From Vibrionaceae bacterium (lineage in GTDB: Bacteria > Pseudomonadota > Gammaproteobacteria > Enterobacterales > Vibrionaceae): a stretch of 64,000 nt of DNA. The notes below the pieces were generated by a model. It searched no databases. It had not been told where the DNA came from and was given only the letters and a program-made list of their open reading frames with translations. The position numbers and the translations under genes are program-made. Below, piece by piece: positions 8,811-17,534 of the stretch (the first letter of the stretch is position 1; every line of letters begins with the position of its first letter). The DNA is taken from NCBI GenBank assembly GCA_018222805.1, contig JAAEZQ010000018.1, positions 1 through 64,000 on the forward strand. The letters run 5' to 3'.

Positions 8811-10841
8811 ATGAGCAAAGTTTATGAACTGGTCTCTGGTTATCAGCCATCAGGAGATCAACCTGGTGCGATTAAGCAATTACTTGATGGGTTAGATTCA
8901 GGTTTAGCACATCAGACACTGTTAGGTGTGACAGGTTCAGGTAAAACCTTCACATTAGCGAATGTGATCGCTCAAACGCAACGTCCAGCAATTTTGCTTG
9001 CACCTAATAAAACTCTAGCGGCGCAACTATATGGAGAGATGAAGTCATTTTTCCCTAACAATGCGGTTGAATATTTCGTTTCTTACTACGATTACTACCA
9101 GCCAGAAGCATATGTGCCAACGACCGATACTTTTATCGAAAAAGATGCCTCGGTTAACGCCCATATTGAACAGATGCGATTATCCGCGACTAAAGCATTA
9201 TTGGAGCGTAAGGATGCCATTATTGTCGCGTCGGTTTCCGCCATTTATGGTTTGGGGGATCCCGAGTCTTATCTGAAAATGATGTTGCATTTACGCCGTG
9301 GTGATGTCATCGACCAGCGTGACATGTTACGTCGTTTGGCTGAGCTCCAATATTCACGTAACGATGTGGCCTTCGAACGAGGCCAATTTCGCGTTCGTGG
9401 TGAAGTGATTGATATATTTCCTGCAGAATCCGATCAAGATGCCGTGCGAGTTGAAATGTTTGATGACGAAGTCGACTGTATTAGCGTGTTTGATCCACTT
9501 ACCGGAGTCGTCAAACAGCGCGATTTGCCGCGTTACACCATCTATCCAAAAACGCACTACGTTACGCCGCGCGATCGCGTCTTGGAAGCCATTGAGAATA
9601 TTAAAGCGGAACTCGAAGTACGCAAAAAGCAGTTGTTGGACAACAATAAGCTTTTGGAAGAACAACGCATTAGCCAGCGCACACAGTTCGATATTGAAAT
9701 GATGAATGAACTCGGGTTTTGTTCGGGAATCGAAAACTACTCTCGTTACCTCAGTGGTCGCTCTGAGGGTGAGCCGCCACCGACGCTTTTTGATTATTTA
9801 CCACACGATGGTTTGTTGATTATTGACGAGTCACACGTAACCGTACCGCAAATTGGTGCGATGTATAAAGGTGACCGTTCTCGTAAAGAAACGTTGGTGG
9901 AATTTGGTTTCCGTCTACCTTCGGCACTGGATAACCGCCCGCTTAAATTTGAAGAGTTTGAGTCGCTTGCACCGCAGACAATTTTTGTTTCTGCAACACC
10001 GGGCAATTATGAACTTGAAAAGTCAGGTGGCGATATTGCTGATCAAGTTGTCCGCCCTACGGGGTTGCTTGATCCTCAATTGGAAGTTCGTCCAGTTGCG
10101 ACTCAGGTCGATGATTTACTCTCTGAGATTCGTATTCGAGCGGCCAAAGATGAACGAGTTCTTGTCACGACGTTAACCAAACGGATGGCAGAAGATTTGA
10201 CTGAATATCTGCATGAACATGATGTGCGTGTACGTTACCTTCACTCCGATATTGATACGGTTGAGCGTGTTGAAATTATTCGAGATCTTCGCTTAGGCGT
10301 GTTTGACGTTCTTGTCGGTATCAACCTATTACGAGAAGGGTTGGACATGCCGGAAGTTTCGCTAGTGGCTATATTGGATGCCGACAAGGAAGGTTTCTTA
10401 CGCTCTGAACGCTCGTTGATCCAGACCATCGGTCGTGCAGCACGAAACATCGAAGGTAAAGCCATTTTGTATGCCGATTCCATCACCAAATCGATGAAGA
10501 AAGCGATGGATGAAACGAATCGTCGTCGCGAGAAGCAACAAGCGTACAATGAAGAAATGGGGATTGTACCGCAGGCGTTGAAACGCAATATCAAAGACAT
10601 CATGGAGTTGGGTGATATCACCAAGTCCAAGCGTCAACGTACTGGCAAACAAGTTCCATTGTCGAAAGTCGCAGAGCCGTCTCAGTCTTATGAAGTCATG
10701 TCGCCACAACAGTTGGAAAAGGAAATCAGCCGACTGGAATCAGCAATGTACCAACATGCTCAAGACCTTGAGTTTGAGTTGGCAGCTGAAAAACGTGATG
10801 AAATTGAAAAGTTACGCGCACAGTTTATCGCGAATAGCTAA
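8811..10841 (+). CDS. uvrB: Excinuclease ABC subunit B
   Basis: 676 aa (E. coli 673). It is the damage-verifying helicase-like subunit of nucleotide excision repair, loaded by UvrA and handing over to UvrC. Walker A GVTGSGKT (about residues 38-45); beta-hairpin motif [12 protein letters not shown] (about 92-103); helicase motifs through [18 protein letters not shown] and [10 protein letters not shown]-terminal UVR coiled coil [18 protein letters not shown] for UvrC binding. The ATG at 8811 has AAGGAA upstream and gives the conserved N-terminus [17 protein letters not shown]; the GTG at 8793 lacks a ribosome site. A LexA box lies upstream. It converges on qrr1, whose terminator stem begins 47 bases past the uvrB stop. 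Confidence 0.98.
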   Translation: MSKVYELVSGYQPSGDQPGAIKQLLDGLDSGLAHQTLLGVTGSGKTFTLANVIAQTQRPAILLAPNKTLAAQLYGEMKSFFPNNAVEYFVSYYDYYQPEAYVPTTDTFIEKDASVNAHIEQMRLSATKALLERKDAIIVASVSAIYGLGDPESYLKMMLHLRRGDVIDQRDMLRRLAELQYSRNDVAFERGQFRVRGEVIDIFPAESDQDAVRVEMFDDEVDCISVFDPLTGVVKQRDLPRYTIYPKTHYVTPRDRVLEAIENIKAELEVRKKQLLDNNKLLEEQRISQRTQFDIEMMNELGFCSGIENYSRYLSGRSEGEPPPTLFDYLPHDGLLIIDESHVTVPQIGAMYKGDRSRKETLVEFGFRLPSALDNRPLKFEEFESLAPQTIFVSATPGNYELEKSGGDIADQVVRPTGLLDPQLEVRPVATQVDDLLSEIRIRAAKDERVLVTTLTKRMAEDLTEYLHEHDVRVRYLHSDIDTVERVEIIRDLRLGVFDVLVGINLLREGLDMPEVSLVAILDADKEGFLRSERSLIQTIGRAARNIEGKAILYADSITKSMKKAMDETNRRREKQQAYNEEMGIVPQALKRNIKDIMELGDITKSKRQRTGKQVPLSKVAEPSQSYEVMSPQQLEKEISRLESAMYQHAQDLEFELAAEKRDEIEKLRAQFIANS

Positions 10842-10879
10842 GTTTACCGCTAACAGTAGAATAACTTGCTTCGTCAGAC

Positions 10880-10974
10880 AAAAAAGAAGCCAATAGGCAG
10901 TCGTTCCTATTGGCTTTATTTGCGAACATTTAGTTCACTAACAACGTCAGTTGGCTAGGTGACCCGAGGGGTCA
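10880..10974 (-). ncRNA. qrr1: Qrr1 quorum-regulatory sRNA
   Basis: About 95 nt on the minus strand, divergent from luxO. The 5' end forms a GACCC...GGGTC hairpin, followed by the conserved Qrr core (ACCTAGCCAACTGACG, then TTGTTAGTGAA). It ends in a 10-bp terminator stem AGCCAATAGG/CCTATTGGCT followed by TTCTTTTTT. A sigma-54 promoter lies the right distance upstream, placing +1 at 10974. With Hfq, Qrr sRNAs repress the master regulator luxR/hapR family and activate aphA at low cell density. The same stem may also end uvrB transcription from the other strand. Confidence 0.95.
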
Positions 10975-10984
10975 GTTAAAATTG

Positions 10985-11001
10985 AGCATGATTTATGCCA
11001 A
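10985..11001 (-). promoter_or_regulatory. Sigma-54 promoter of qrr1
   Basis: The minus strand reads TTGGCATAAATCATGCT. The GG and GC doublets are separated by exactly 10 bases, as required for -24/-12 promoters, and the GC lies 11 bases before the deduced +1 at 10974. This fits activation by phosphorylated LuxO with RpoN. Confidence 0.85.
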
Positions 11002-11064
11002 ATTATTAACTTGTTGATCTCCATTTCTATTGATCAAAATTGCCCCTAACTTGAGTATTGTTAT

Positions 11065-11077
11065 TTGCAAAATGCAA
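11065..11077. promoter_or_regulatory. LuxO binding site between qrr1 and luxO
   Basis: TTGCAAAATGCAA fits the LuxO box I recall for vibrios, TTGCA-N3-TGCAA. It lies about 90 bases upstream of the qrr1 start, a typical enhancer distance, and within the luxO promoter region, so it may serve both qrr1 activation and luxO autorepression. Confidence 0.7.
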
Positions 11078-11126
11078 AGCGTAATGCGATTATTGTTTAA
11101 AAGAATACAAAAAAGTTAGCTAGGTT

Positions 11127-12533
11127 ATGCAACAACAAACTACTCAAGATCCAAAGTCTCGTTATCTGTTAATGGTTGAAGATACGGCATCCGTTGCGGC
11201 GCTGTATCGCTCATACCTCACGCCACTAGGTATCGATATCAATATTGTTGGTACAGGGCGTGATGCGATCGAAGGTCTTAAACATCGTATTCCAGATCTT
11301 ATTTTGCTTGATCTTCGTCTGCCTGATATGACGGGTATGGACGTTTTACATGCCGTCAAAAAAAGTCATCCAGACGTTCCTATCATCTTTATGACAGCGC
11401 ACGGCTCTATCGATACTGCGGTAGAAGCGATGCGTCATGGTTCTCAAGATTTTTTGATTAAACCGTGTGAAGCTGACCGCTTACGTGTCACGGTTAACAA
11501 TGCCATACGAAAAGCGACTAAGCTAAAAAACGAAGCCGATAATCCCGGAAACCAGAATTATCAGGGTTTTATCGGTAGTAGCCAAACCATGCAGCAGGTT
11601 TATCGCACCATTGACTCAGCAGCCAGTAGCAAGGCGAGTATTTTCATTACTGGTGAAAGTGGGACCGGTAAAGAAGTGTGTGCTGAAGCTATTCATGCAG
11701 CGAGCAAACGGGGTGACAAACCTTTTATTGCGATAAACTGTGCTGCGATCCCTAAAGATCTGATTGAAAGTGAATTGTTTGGTCACGTAAAAGGTGCCTT
11801 TACTGGTGCGGCAAACGATCGTCAAGGTGCGGCGGAGTTGGCAGATGGTGGTACGCTTTTCCTAGATGAGTTGTGTGAAATGGATTTGGATTTGCAGACC
11901 AAGTTATTGCGATTTATCCAGACTGGTACGTTCCAGAAAGTAGGGTCATCAAAAATGAAGAGCGTGGATGTGCGTTTTGTATGTGCCACCAACCGCGACC
12001 CGTGGAAAGAGGTTCAGGAAGGCCGCTTTCGTGAAGACTTATACTATCGTTTATACGTTATTCCATTGCATCTCCCACCTTTACGTGAGCGTGGTGAAGA
12101 CGTTGTGGAAATTGCTTACTCGCTGTTGGGCTATATGTCTCATGAAGAGGGGAAAAGCTTTGTGCGCTTTTCCCAAGAGGTGCTCGACCGATTTAATAAT
12201 TATGAGTGGCCCGGCAACGTTCGTCAGTTACAAAACGTTCTTCGCAATATAGTGGTGTTGAACCACGGTAAAGAAATTACTTTGGATATGCTGCCACCAC
12301 CACTGAATCAGCCTCTGGAGCGTAAAGCTTCAGCTTCTTTGGTTGAGTCTAAAGAGATGACGGCGTCGGATATTGTGCCACTGTGGATGACGGAAAAAAC
12401 GGCTATTGAACGCGCAATCGAAGCATGCGACGGTAATATTCCTCGAGCAGCAGGGTATCTTGATGTAAGTCCATCGACGATTTATCGTAAGTTACAAGCA
12501 TGGAACAGCAAGGAAGAGCGGCAGAAGGTATGA
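11127..12533 (+). CDS. luxO: Quorum-sensing response regulator LuxO (sigma-54 activator)
   Basis: 468 aa. Receiver domain at residues about 12-130 with the phosphoacceptor D62 in [14 protein letters not shown]+ domain with Walker A GESGTGKE, sigma-54 contact loop GAFTGAA and [10 protein letters not shown] (about 145-385). C-terminal Fis-type helix-turn-helix [20 protein letters not shown]. At low cell density LuxU-phosphate phosphorylates it and it drives qrr transcription with RpoN. The bases just before the ATG (11114-11125) are complementary to the Qrr1 core, giving feedback. It overlaps luxU by 4 bases (ATGA). Confidence 0.98.
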   Translation: MQQQTTQDPKSRYLLMVEDTASVAALYRSYLTPLGIDINIVGTGRDAIEGLKHRIPDLILLDLRLPDMTGMDVLHAVKKSHPDVPIIFMTAHGSIDTAVEAMRHGSQDFLIKPCEADRLRVTVNNAIRKATKLKNEADNPGNQNYQGFIGSSQTMQQVYRTIDSAASSKASIFITGESGTGKEVCAEAIHAASKRGDKPFIAINCAAIPKDLIESELFGHVKGAFTGAANDRQGAAELADGGTLFLDELCEMDLDLQTKLLRFIQTGTFQKVGSSKMKSVDVRFVCATNRDPWKEVQEGRFREDLYYRLYVIPLHLPPLRERGEDVVEIAYSLLGYMSHEEGKSFVRFSQEVLDRFNNYEWPGNVRQLQNVLRNIVVLNHGKEITLDMLPPPLNQPLERKASASLVESKEMTASDIVPLWMTEKTAIERAIEACDGNIPRAAGYLDVSPSTIYRKLQAWNSKEERQKV

Positions 12534-12874
12534 GCATGAATATTCTGAACCAGAAGAAAATAGAAACTCTATCCATGGAGATTGGCAGTGACAATGTACC
12601 TGTCCTGCTTGATATTTTTTTAGGTGAAATCGATACCTATATTAAAAACTTGTCCCAATACGATCGCAAAGAGCAACTGATGTATTTGAAAGAAATCAGC
12701 CATGCGCTAAAAAGCAGTGCAGCCAGTTTTGGTGCTGATCGTTTATGTGATTTAGCGATATCTATTGATAAGAAAGCTAAAGCGGGAGAGTTGGCGGTAG
12801 AAGGCGATGAAGCTACCACCATGATTGATGTTCTGCGCGATACTCAAGAGGTTTACCGCTCCTGGAGCCTATAA
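12530..12874 (+). CDS. luxU: Quorum-sensing phosphorelay protein LuxU
   Basis: 114 aa histidine-phosphotransfer (Hpt) protein. It takes phosphate from the LuxN/LuxQ/CqsS-type receptors and passes it to LuxO. The start at 12530 overlaps the luxO stop as ATGA and puts the phosphorylated histidine of [13 protein letters not shown] exactly at H58, the residue known in V. harveyi LuxU. That supports this start over the ATG at 12500. Four-helix Hpt fold, no membrane segment, same length as the V. harveyi protein. Confidence 0.97.
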   Translation: MSMNILNQKKIETLSMEIGSDNVPVLLDIFLGEIDTYIKNLSQYDRKEQLMYLKEISHALKSSAASFGADRLCDLAISIDKKAKAGELAVEGDEATTMIDVLRDTQEVYRSWSL

Positions 12875-12900
12875 TCGACAAGAAGTGAAAGTGAAGATAA

Positions 12901-12939
12901 ACAGTAAAGCCCCTCACATGAAGTGAAGGGCTTTACTGT
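12901..12939. terminator. Bidirectional terminator between luxU and yvcK
   Basis: Long near-perfect stem (ACAGTAAAGCCC...GGGCTTTACTGT, 17 bases per arm, 5-nt loop) between two convergent genes. Confidence 0.8.
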
Positions 12940-12951
12940 TTCTGGATAAGA

Positions 12952-13848
12952 TTAACTCTGGCTAAGAAGTTGATCTTCGATGGCTTGCTTGAGCTTATTA
13001 CGGTCATGACGCCAGTCACGATTGGTTGAAGCCAGTGACTCAGTGACAACATTCCATCGTTTGAGTACGTCTTCTTCTGCTTTTTCAGCAAGAACAACAT
13101 CGATTTTTCTGCCTTGTAATGCGCGTTCACACCACTCTAATTTTTGCTCCATGGTCATACGACCAGCAGGGCCATACTCCGGACTCAAATTCGCTACAAA
13201 AATCACTTTGGCGTTTGTATTGTTGGCGATCGCTTTGCCTAGTTCTGGCAATAACAGTGGCGGCATGATGCTAGTCAGAAAGCTTCCCGGCCCCAGAACA
13301 ATAGCATTTGCCTCTGACAATGCAGCCACTGCTTCTTTTGTTGCCGGGACTTCAGGAGAAAGGTCTAAACGGCGAAGGTCAGTATCCATGTGGTCGACAT
13401 TCGTTTCTCCTGTGACCCATTTGCCATCGACAGATAGGGCTGACAGATCGGATGGGTGTTCTGACATAGGTAGAATATTCACATCGACTTTAAGCATATT
13501 GCGAATAAGATTGATGGCATCTAATGGACGGACCGAAAGGTTGTCCAGAGCGGTGAGCATTAAATTTCCTAAATTATGTCCGTCAAGTTCGCCACTGCCT
13601 TTGAAGCGATATTCGAACATCATTGAACTGATTGACGGTTCAGTGATCAACTGGTTGATGCAGTTGCGCATATCACCCCAAGCAATACCCCCCTGACAAT
13701 GACGAATCCGGCCAGTGGAGCCTCCATTATCAGTGGTAGCAACAATGCCCGTCGCATTGCCGCGGAAATCGCTCAGAGCTGCTAACATTCTACCTAAACC
13801 ATGACCACCGCCAACTGCGACTACTTTGTTATCCGTATAGATACTCAT
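12952..13848 (-). CDS. ybhK: YvcK/CofD-family protein (YbhK type)
   Basis: 298 aa. The N-terminal VVAVGGGHGLGRMLAAL is the nucleotide-binding loop of the YvcK/CofD family, followed by TTDNGGSTGRIR and GDMRNCINQL. In Bacillus YvcK is needed for gluconeogenic growth and cell shape; the E. coli relative is YbhK. The biochemical reaction in Gammaproteobacteria is unproven, so I give no substrate. It lies divergently from moaA, the same neighbourhood as E. coli ybhK-moaA. It is cytosolic, with no signal peptide. Confidence 0.88.
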   Translation of the reverse strand: MSIYTDNKVVAVGGGHGLGRMLAALSDFRGNATGIVATTDNGGSTGRIRHCQGGIAWGDMRNCINQLITEPSISSMMFEYRFKGSGELDGHNLGNLMLTALDNLSVRPLDAINLIRNMLKVDVNILPMSEHPSDLSALSVDGKWVTGETNVDHMDTDLRRLDLSPEVPATKEAVAALSEANAIVLGPGSFLTSIMPPLLLPELGKAIANNTNAKVIFVANLSPEYGPAGRMTMEQKLEWCERALQGRKIDVVLAEKAEEDVLKRWNVVTESLASTNRDWRHDRNKLKQAIEDQLLSQS

Positions 13849-14035
13849 ACGTTACATTCTTCTAATAAATTTCGTAAAAACGGCTACAATTTAACGTAAT
13901 GAGTGCACGAACGGTACTCACTTAGCGGTAAATTGTGTGACTTGAGATATTTTTTAGTCCTCAAGTCTGGATTCCCATATAAATATTCAGTATTTTACAC
14001 TGCAAAGCTATCAGAGTTTATTTTCTCTGGTTGCC
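13849..14035. other. Promoter region between ybhK and the moa leader
   Basis: Divergent upstream region, AT-rich, serving ybhK to the left and moaA to the right. I can pick out no operator. The Moco aptamer follows. Confidence 0.4.
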
Positions 14036-14153
14036 ATAACTCCGAGCTCACAACACTAAGTTCGATTAAGGATAGGTGTTTTGAGCCAGTGGCATACTGC
14101 CACAAGGGCTTGGTTGGAAATGACCACGCCTCCCGTGTTTGGAAAGGTGTTCC
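14036..14153 (+). promoter_or_regulatory. Molybdenum cofactor (Moco) riboswitch
   Basis: The leader before moaA carries the two ends I remember from the Moco RNA family: AACTCCGAGC near 14038 and CCTCCCGTG, then GGAAAGGTGTTCC, at the 3' end (14130-14153), with GCCAGTGGC...GCCAC hairpin sequence between. The 3' end of the aptamer contains the moaA ribosome site GGAAAGG and abuts the start codon, so Moco binding should block translation. The left boundary is approximate. Confidence 0.85.
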
Positions 14154-15143
14154 GTGGCGCAACAATTCGAAGACAAATTTCATCGTAAATTTTATTACTT
14201 ACGTCTGTCTGTTACCGACGTTTGTAATTTCAAATGTACCTATTGCCTGCCTGATGGTTATAAACCTTCGGGTAAAAAAAACTCGTCTTTTTTATCGCTA
14301 CCTGAAATTAAGCGGGTAGTCACCGCATTTGCAGATTGTGGTACTTCAAAAGTCCGCATTACTGGTGGTGAGCCAAGTTTACGTAAAGACTTTACTGACA
14401 TCATCCATTATGTCGCAACGACACCTGGTATTGAGAAAGTCGCGACTACGACAAATGGCTATCGCATGGCCAAACAGGTTGCAGACTGGCGCGAAGCTGG
14501 TCTCACGCACATCAATGTGAGTGTGGATAGTCTGGACCCACGCATGTTCCATCAAATCACAGGTGAGAATAAGTTCACCGAAGTGATGAATGGTATCGAG
14601 CGTGCGTTTGAAGTCGGCTATGAACAAGTGAAAGTGAACGTGGTGTTGATGAAAGATCTCAACCATCACGAGCTGCCTGCTTTCCTCAACTGGATCAAAG
14701 ATAGACCAATTCAATTGCGTTTTATTGAACTGATGCAGACGGGGGAAATGGATGACTTGTTTAATAAGCATCACGTGTCAGGTGTCGCGATCCGTAATCA
14801 GCTTATAGCCAATGGATGGTTACTCAAAGTGCGTTCTCACAATGATGGTCCTGCTCAGGTATTCGTTCACCCGGATTACAAAGGTGAAATTGGGTTAATT
14901 ATGCCTTATGAGAAGGACTTTTGTGAGAGCTGTAACCGGCTTCGTGTTTCTGCCATGGGTAAGCTGCATCTGTGTTTGTTTGGCGAGCATGGCATTGACT
15001 TACGTGACCTTCTGCAAGGTGATGAACAAGAGAATGAGTTAATAGAGCGCATTCAAGCCCAACTGCAGACTAAGTCTGTCAGTCATTTCTTGCATGATGG
15101 CAACACAGGGATGACGCCTCATCTCGCGTCCATTGGCGGCTAA
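14154..15143 (+). CDS. moaA: GTP 3',8-cyclase MoaA (molybdopterin synthesis)
   Basis: 329 aa from the GTG at 14154, exactly the E. coli length; GGAAAGG lies 6 bases upstream. A TTG 15 bases earlier would fall inside the riboswitch and is rejected. It is a radical-SAM enzyme making 3',8-cyclo-GTP, the first step to cyclic pyranopterin. N-terminal SAM cluster CNFKCTYC (C-X3-C-X2-C, about residues 23-30); C-terminal second cluster FCESCNRLR...LHLCLFG; the protein ends in the conserved double glycine (ASIGG). First gene of moaABCDE. Confidence 0.97.
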   Translation: MAQQFEDKFHRKFYYLRLSVTDVCNFKCTYCLPDGYKPSGKKNSSFLSLPEIKRVVTAFADCGTSKVRITGGEPSLRKDFTDIIHYVATTPGIEKVATTTNGYRMAKQVADWREAGLTHINVSVDSLDPRMFHQITGENKFTEVMNGIERAFEVGYEQVKVNVVLMKDLNHHELPAFLNWIKDRPIQLRFIELMQTGEMDDLFNKHHVSGVAIRNQLIANGWLLKVRSHNDGPAQVFVHPDYKGEIGLIMPYEKDFCESCNRLRVSAMGKLHLCLFGEHGIDLRDLLQGDEQENELIERIQAQLQTKSVSHFLHDGNTGMTPHLASIGG

Positions 15144-15244
15144 CATCACACAAAATTTATAGAGGAAGCTCGCAGGCTTTCTCGATTATATTTCCTGAAT
15201 CGATAAAAACGAATCCAAGCTAACTTTAGAGAATAGGTGAACTA

Positions 15245-15757
15245 ATGGGTCACGCTGAAAGCAAATTTCAACCTGCAAATATTGCAGTTTTAACTGTATC
15301 TGACACTCGTACTGAAGAAAATGATACATCAGGTCGCTACCTTGTAGAACACGCCCAAGAAGCCGGCCACAATGTTGTTGACAAGCAAATCGTAATTGAC
15401 GATATGTATAAGATTCGTGCGATTGTTTCTCAATGGATTGCTGACGAAAACGTACAAGCGGTCATGATTACTGGTGGTACAGGTTTTACTTCTCGTGACA
15501 GCACTCCTGAAGCTCTTAAGCCGCTTTTTGATAAAGAAGTGGAAGGCTTCGGCGAGTTATTCCGTATGGTTTCTTATGAAGAAATTGGCACATCGACTAT
15601 CCAGTCTCGTGCAATTGCTGGTTTTGCTAACCACACCGTTATTTTTGCTATGCCGGGTTCTACAGGTGCGTGCCGTACTGGGTGGACGAAAATTATCAAG
15701 CAGCAGATGGACGCGAGTCACCGCCCTTGTAACTTCATGCCACACCTATCTGTATAA
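15245..15757 (+). CDS. moaB: Molybdenum cofactor biosynthesis protein MoaB
   Basis: 170 aa, MoaB/MogA fold. It contains the family motifs TVSDTR (about residue 19), ITGGTGFTSRDSTPE (about 79-93) and FAMPGSTGACRTGW, the molybdopterin-binding loops of the adenylyltransferase family. The role of MoaB in Gammaproteobacteria is less clear than that of MogA. It is second in the moa operon, 101 bases after moaA, without a terminator between. Confidence 0.95.
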   Translation: MGHAESKFQPANIAVLTVSDTRTEENDTSGRYLVEHAQEAGHNVVDKQIVIDDMYKIRAIVSQWIADENVQAVMITGGTGFTSRDSTPEALKPLFDKEVEGFGELFRMVSYEEIGTSTIQSRAIAGFANHTVIFAMPGSTGACRTGWTKIIKQQMDASHRPCNFMPHLSV

Positions 15758-15784
15758 TCTTTCCTAACAAGTGAAGGAAAAACA

Positions 15785-16264
15785 ATGACCCAATTCACAC
15801 ATATCAACGCGTCTGGCGAAGCTAACATGGTCGATGTTTCGGCAAAAACAGAAACGGTTCGTGAAGCTCGAGCAGAAGCGTTTGTGCACATGGCACCTGA
15901 GACACTTGAATTGATCGTTTCTGGTCAACATCACAAAGGTGATGTGTTTGCAACCGCTCGTATTGCTGGTATTCAGGCAGCAAAAAAAACCTGGGATTTG
16001 ATTCCGCTTTGTCACCCTCTTTTACTATCTAAAGTTGAAGTTCAGTTAGAAGCGATTGAATCGGAGAGCAAGGTTCGTATCGAGTCTGTCTGTAAACTTG
16101 CAGGTAAAACAGGGGTAGAGATGGAAGCGTTAACAGCGGCGTCTGTAGCAGCGTTGACCATTTATGACATGTGTAAAGCGGTGCAAAAAGATATGGTCAT
16201 TGGTCAGGTTCGTCTTCTTGAGAAGACGGGCGGAAAATCTGGACACTTTAAGGTGGAATCATGA
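15785..16264 (+). CDS. moaC: Cyclic pyranopterin monophosphate synthase MoaC
   Basis: 159 aa. It converts 3',8-cyclo-GTP from MoaA to cyclic pyranopterin monophosphate. Conserved [14 protein letters not shown] near residue 16, [13 protein letters not shown] (about 74-86, substrate pocket) and [24 protein letters not shown] (about 109-132) with the catalytic lysine region after it. Length matches E. coli MoaC (161). Its stop overlaps the moaD start by 4 bases. Confidence 0.97.
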   Translation: MTQFTHINASGEANMVDVSAKTETVREARAEAFVHMAPETLELIVSGQHHKGDVFATARIAGIQAAKKTWDLIPLCHPLLLSKVEVQLEAIESESKVRIESVCKLAGKTGVEMEALTAASVAALTIYDMCKAVQKDMVIGQVRLLEKTGGKSGHFKVES

Positions 16265-16518
16265 TCAAAGTACTTTTTTTCGCTCAGACGCGTGAGTTGG
16301 TGGGAACTGACTGTGTTGATTTAGAAGGTCAGTTTGCGACAGTAGAAGCGGTTCGTGCTCACTTGGTCGAAAAGGGCACTGAAAAAGACGGTAAGTGGGA
16401 CTTGGCTCTTGAGCCCGGAAAGCTACTTGCGGCTGTTAACCAGTCTATTGTGCCACTAGATACCGAAGTGAAATCGGGTGACGAAGTGGCATTTTTCCCG
16501 CCAGTGACCGGAGGCTAA
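16261..16518 (+). CDS. moaD: Molybdopterin synthase sulfur carrier subunit MoaD
   Basis: 85 aa ubiquitin-like sulfur carrier. It ends in VTGG; the terminal glycine is adenylated by MoeB and then carries the thiocarboxylate used to build the dithiolene. The motif [11 protein letters not shown] is typical. It overlaps moaC by 4 bases and precedes moaE by one base, so MoaD and MoaE are made together. Confidence 0.96.
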   Translation: MIKVLFFAQTRELVGTDCVDLEGQFATVEAVRAHLVEKGTEKDGKWDLALEPGKLLAAVNQSIVPLDTEVKSGDEVAFFPPVTGG

Positions 16519-16519
16519 G

Positions 16520-16975
16520 ATGGATCCTCGTGTTTCTGTACAAGCTGAAGACTTTTCTGTCGACCAAGAGTACCAAGGTTTATCCGAAGGAACGTCTTCT
16601 GGTGCCATAGTGACATTTATCGGTAAAGTGCGCGATATGAATTTGGGCGATAACGTTGTTGGTCTGCATCTCGAACATTATCCGGGTATGACAGAAAAGA
16701 GCCTTATCGACATTTGTAATCAAGCTGAAGCTCGTTGGCCATTACTTGGTGTACGTGTTATCCATCGTATCGGTGATTTGGACATCGGTGATCAAATTGT
16801 TTTTGTTGGTGTTACTAGTGCCCATCGTGGTGCGGCATTTGAAGCTTGCGAATTCATTATGGATTATCTAAAAACAAACGCACCATTTTGGAAAAAAGAA
16901 CGCACAACGAGTGAAAATCGCTGGATAGAATCAAGAGACACTGACCACAAGGCTGCACAGCGCTGGCAAAAGTAG
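16520..16975 (+). CDS. moaE: Molybdopterin synthase catalytic subunit MoaE
   Basis: 151 aa. It transfers sulfur from MoaD to cyclic pyranopterin. Contains GAIVTFIGKVRD, LEHYPGMTEK, VIHRIGDLDIGD, the active-site stretch APFWKKE (catalytic lysine about residue 120) and WIESRDTD. Length equals E. coli MoaE (150). Last gene of the moa operon, followed by a terminator. Confidence 0.97.
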   Translation: MDPRVSVQAEDFSVDQEYQGLSEGTSSGAIVTFIGKVRDMNLGDNVVGLHLEHYPGMTEKSLIDICNQAEARWPLLGVRVIHRIGDLDIGDQIVFVGVTSAHRGAAFEACEFIMDYLKTNAPFWKKERTTSENRWIESRDTDHKAAQRWQK

Positions 16976-17006
16976 TGTAGAGAATATTTCCCACATAATG
17001 AAAATT

Positions 17007-17040
17007 AAAAGCTAAGTATGACAGATGCTTAGCTTTTTTA
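17007..17040 (+). terminator. Terminator of the moa operon
   Basis: Stem AAAAGCTAAG/CTTAGCTTTT with an 11-nt loop followed by a T run. Confidence 0.85.
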
Positions 17041-17534
17041 TTTTTACCTTTTTATATAAAAAACCTGTGTAATTCTTGACCGCCTAAAGCATAAGTATCT
17101 CGTCTATGATGCTCTATATTTTTGCACAATTTTGGATCGTTTAAACAATATATAAGCAAACGTTTGCCAAGGTCTTTGTGTTATAAGTGTTAACTTTGTG
17201 CAGATGATTAGTATATGATGCTACTAATTGGTTTAAATTTAGATTAATCGAAACTTTAATCTACTGGGGAGGAAATGGTCTAGCTATTGGACTACCAAAA
17301 TGTTTTAAATTAGTGTTTTTGGCTGGATTTGTGCGACAGATGCAGGATTATCGGTCTTTTTGCTACATTTTTATGGCAAATAACTTCAATGATTGATAAT
17401 GTGTGCCGCAGTCTTTGTATGGTTTTAGGTTTTTGGTGCTTAGTTTTGGCGCTAAAAAGATCTAAATCACAGCTCGTTCTAGTGAACCTACAAAGAGGTC
17501 ATGGATGCTAACAAAAAAATTTGGAGTTTTACGC
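17041..17534. other. Upstream region of oppA
   Basis: 494 bases, AT-rich, with no credible gene; one short open frame overlaps the end of it. It must hold the opp promoter and probably a long 5' UTR. Amino-acid-responsive control (Lrp, GcvB-type sRNA) is common for oppA but I see no unambiguous site. Confidence 0.4.

Noticed and set aside
13022..13696. 224-codon plus-strand open frame opposite ybhK
   Set aside because: Antisense to a well conserved gene; composition typical of a shadow frame.
17329..17511. 60-codon frame in the oppA leader
   Set aside because: No ribosome site and low-complexity content. A regulatory leader peptide was considered but no amino-acid run or attenuator was found.
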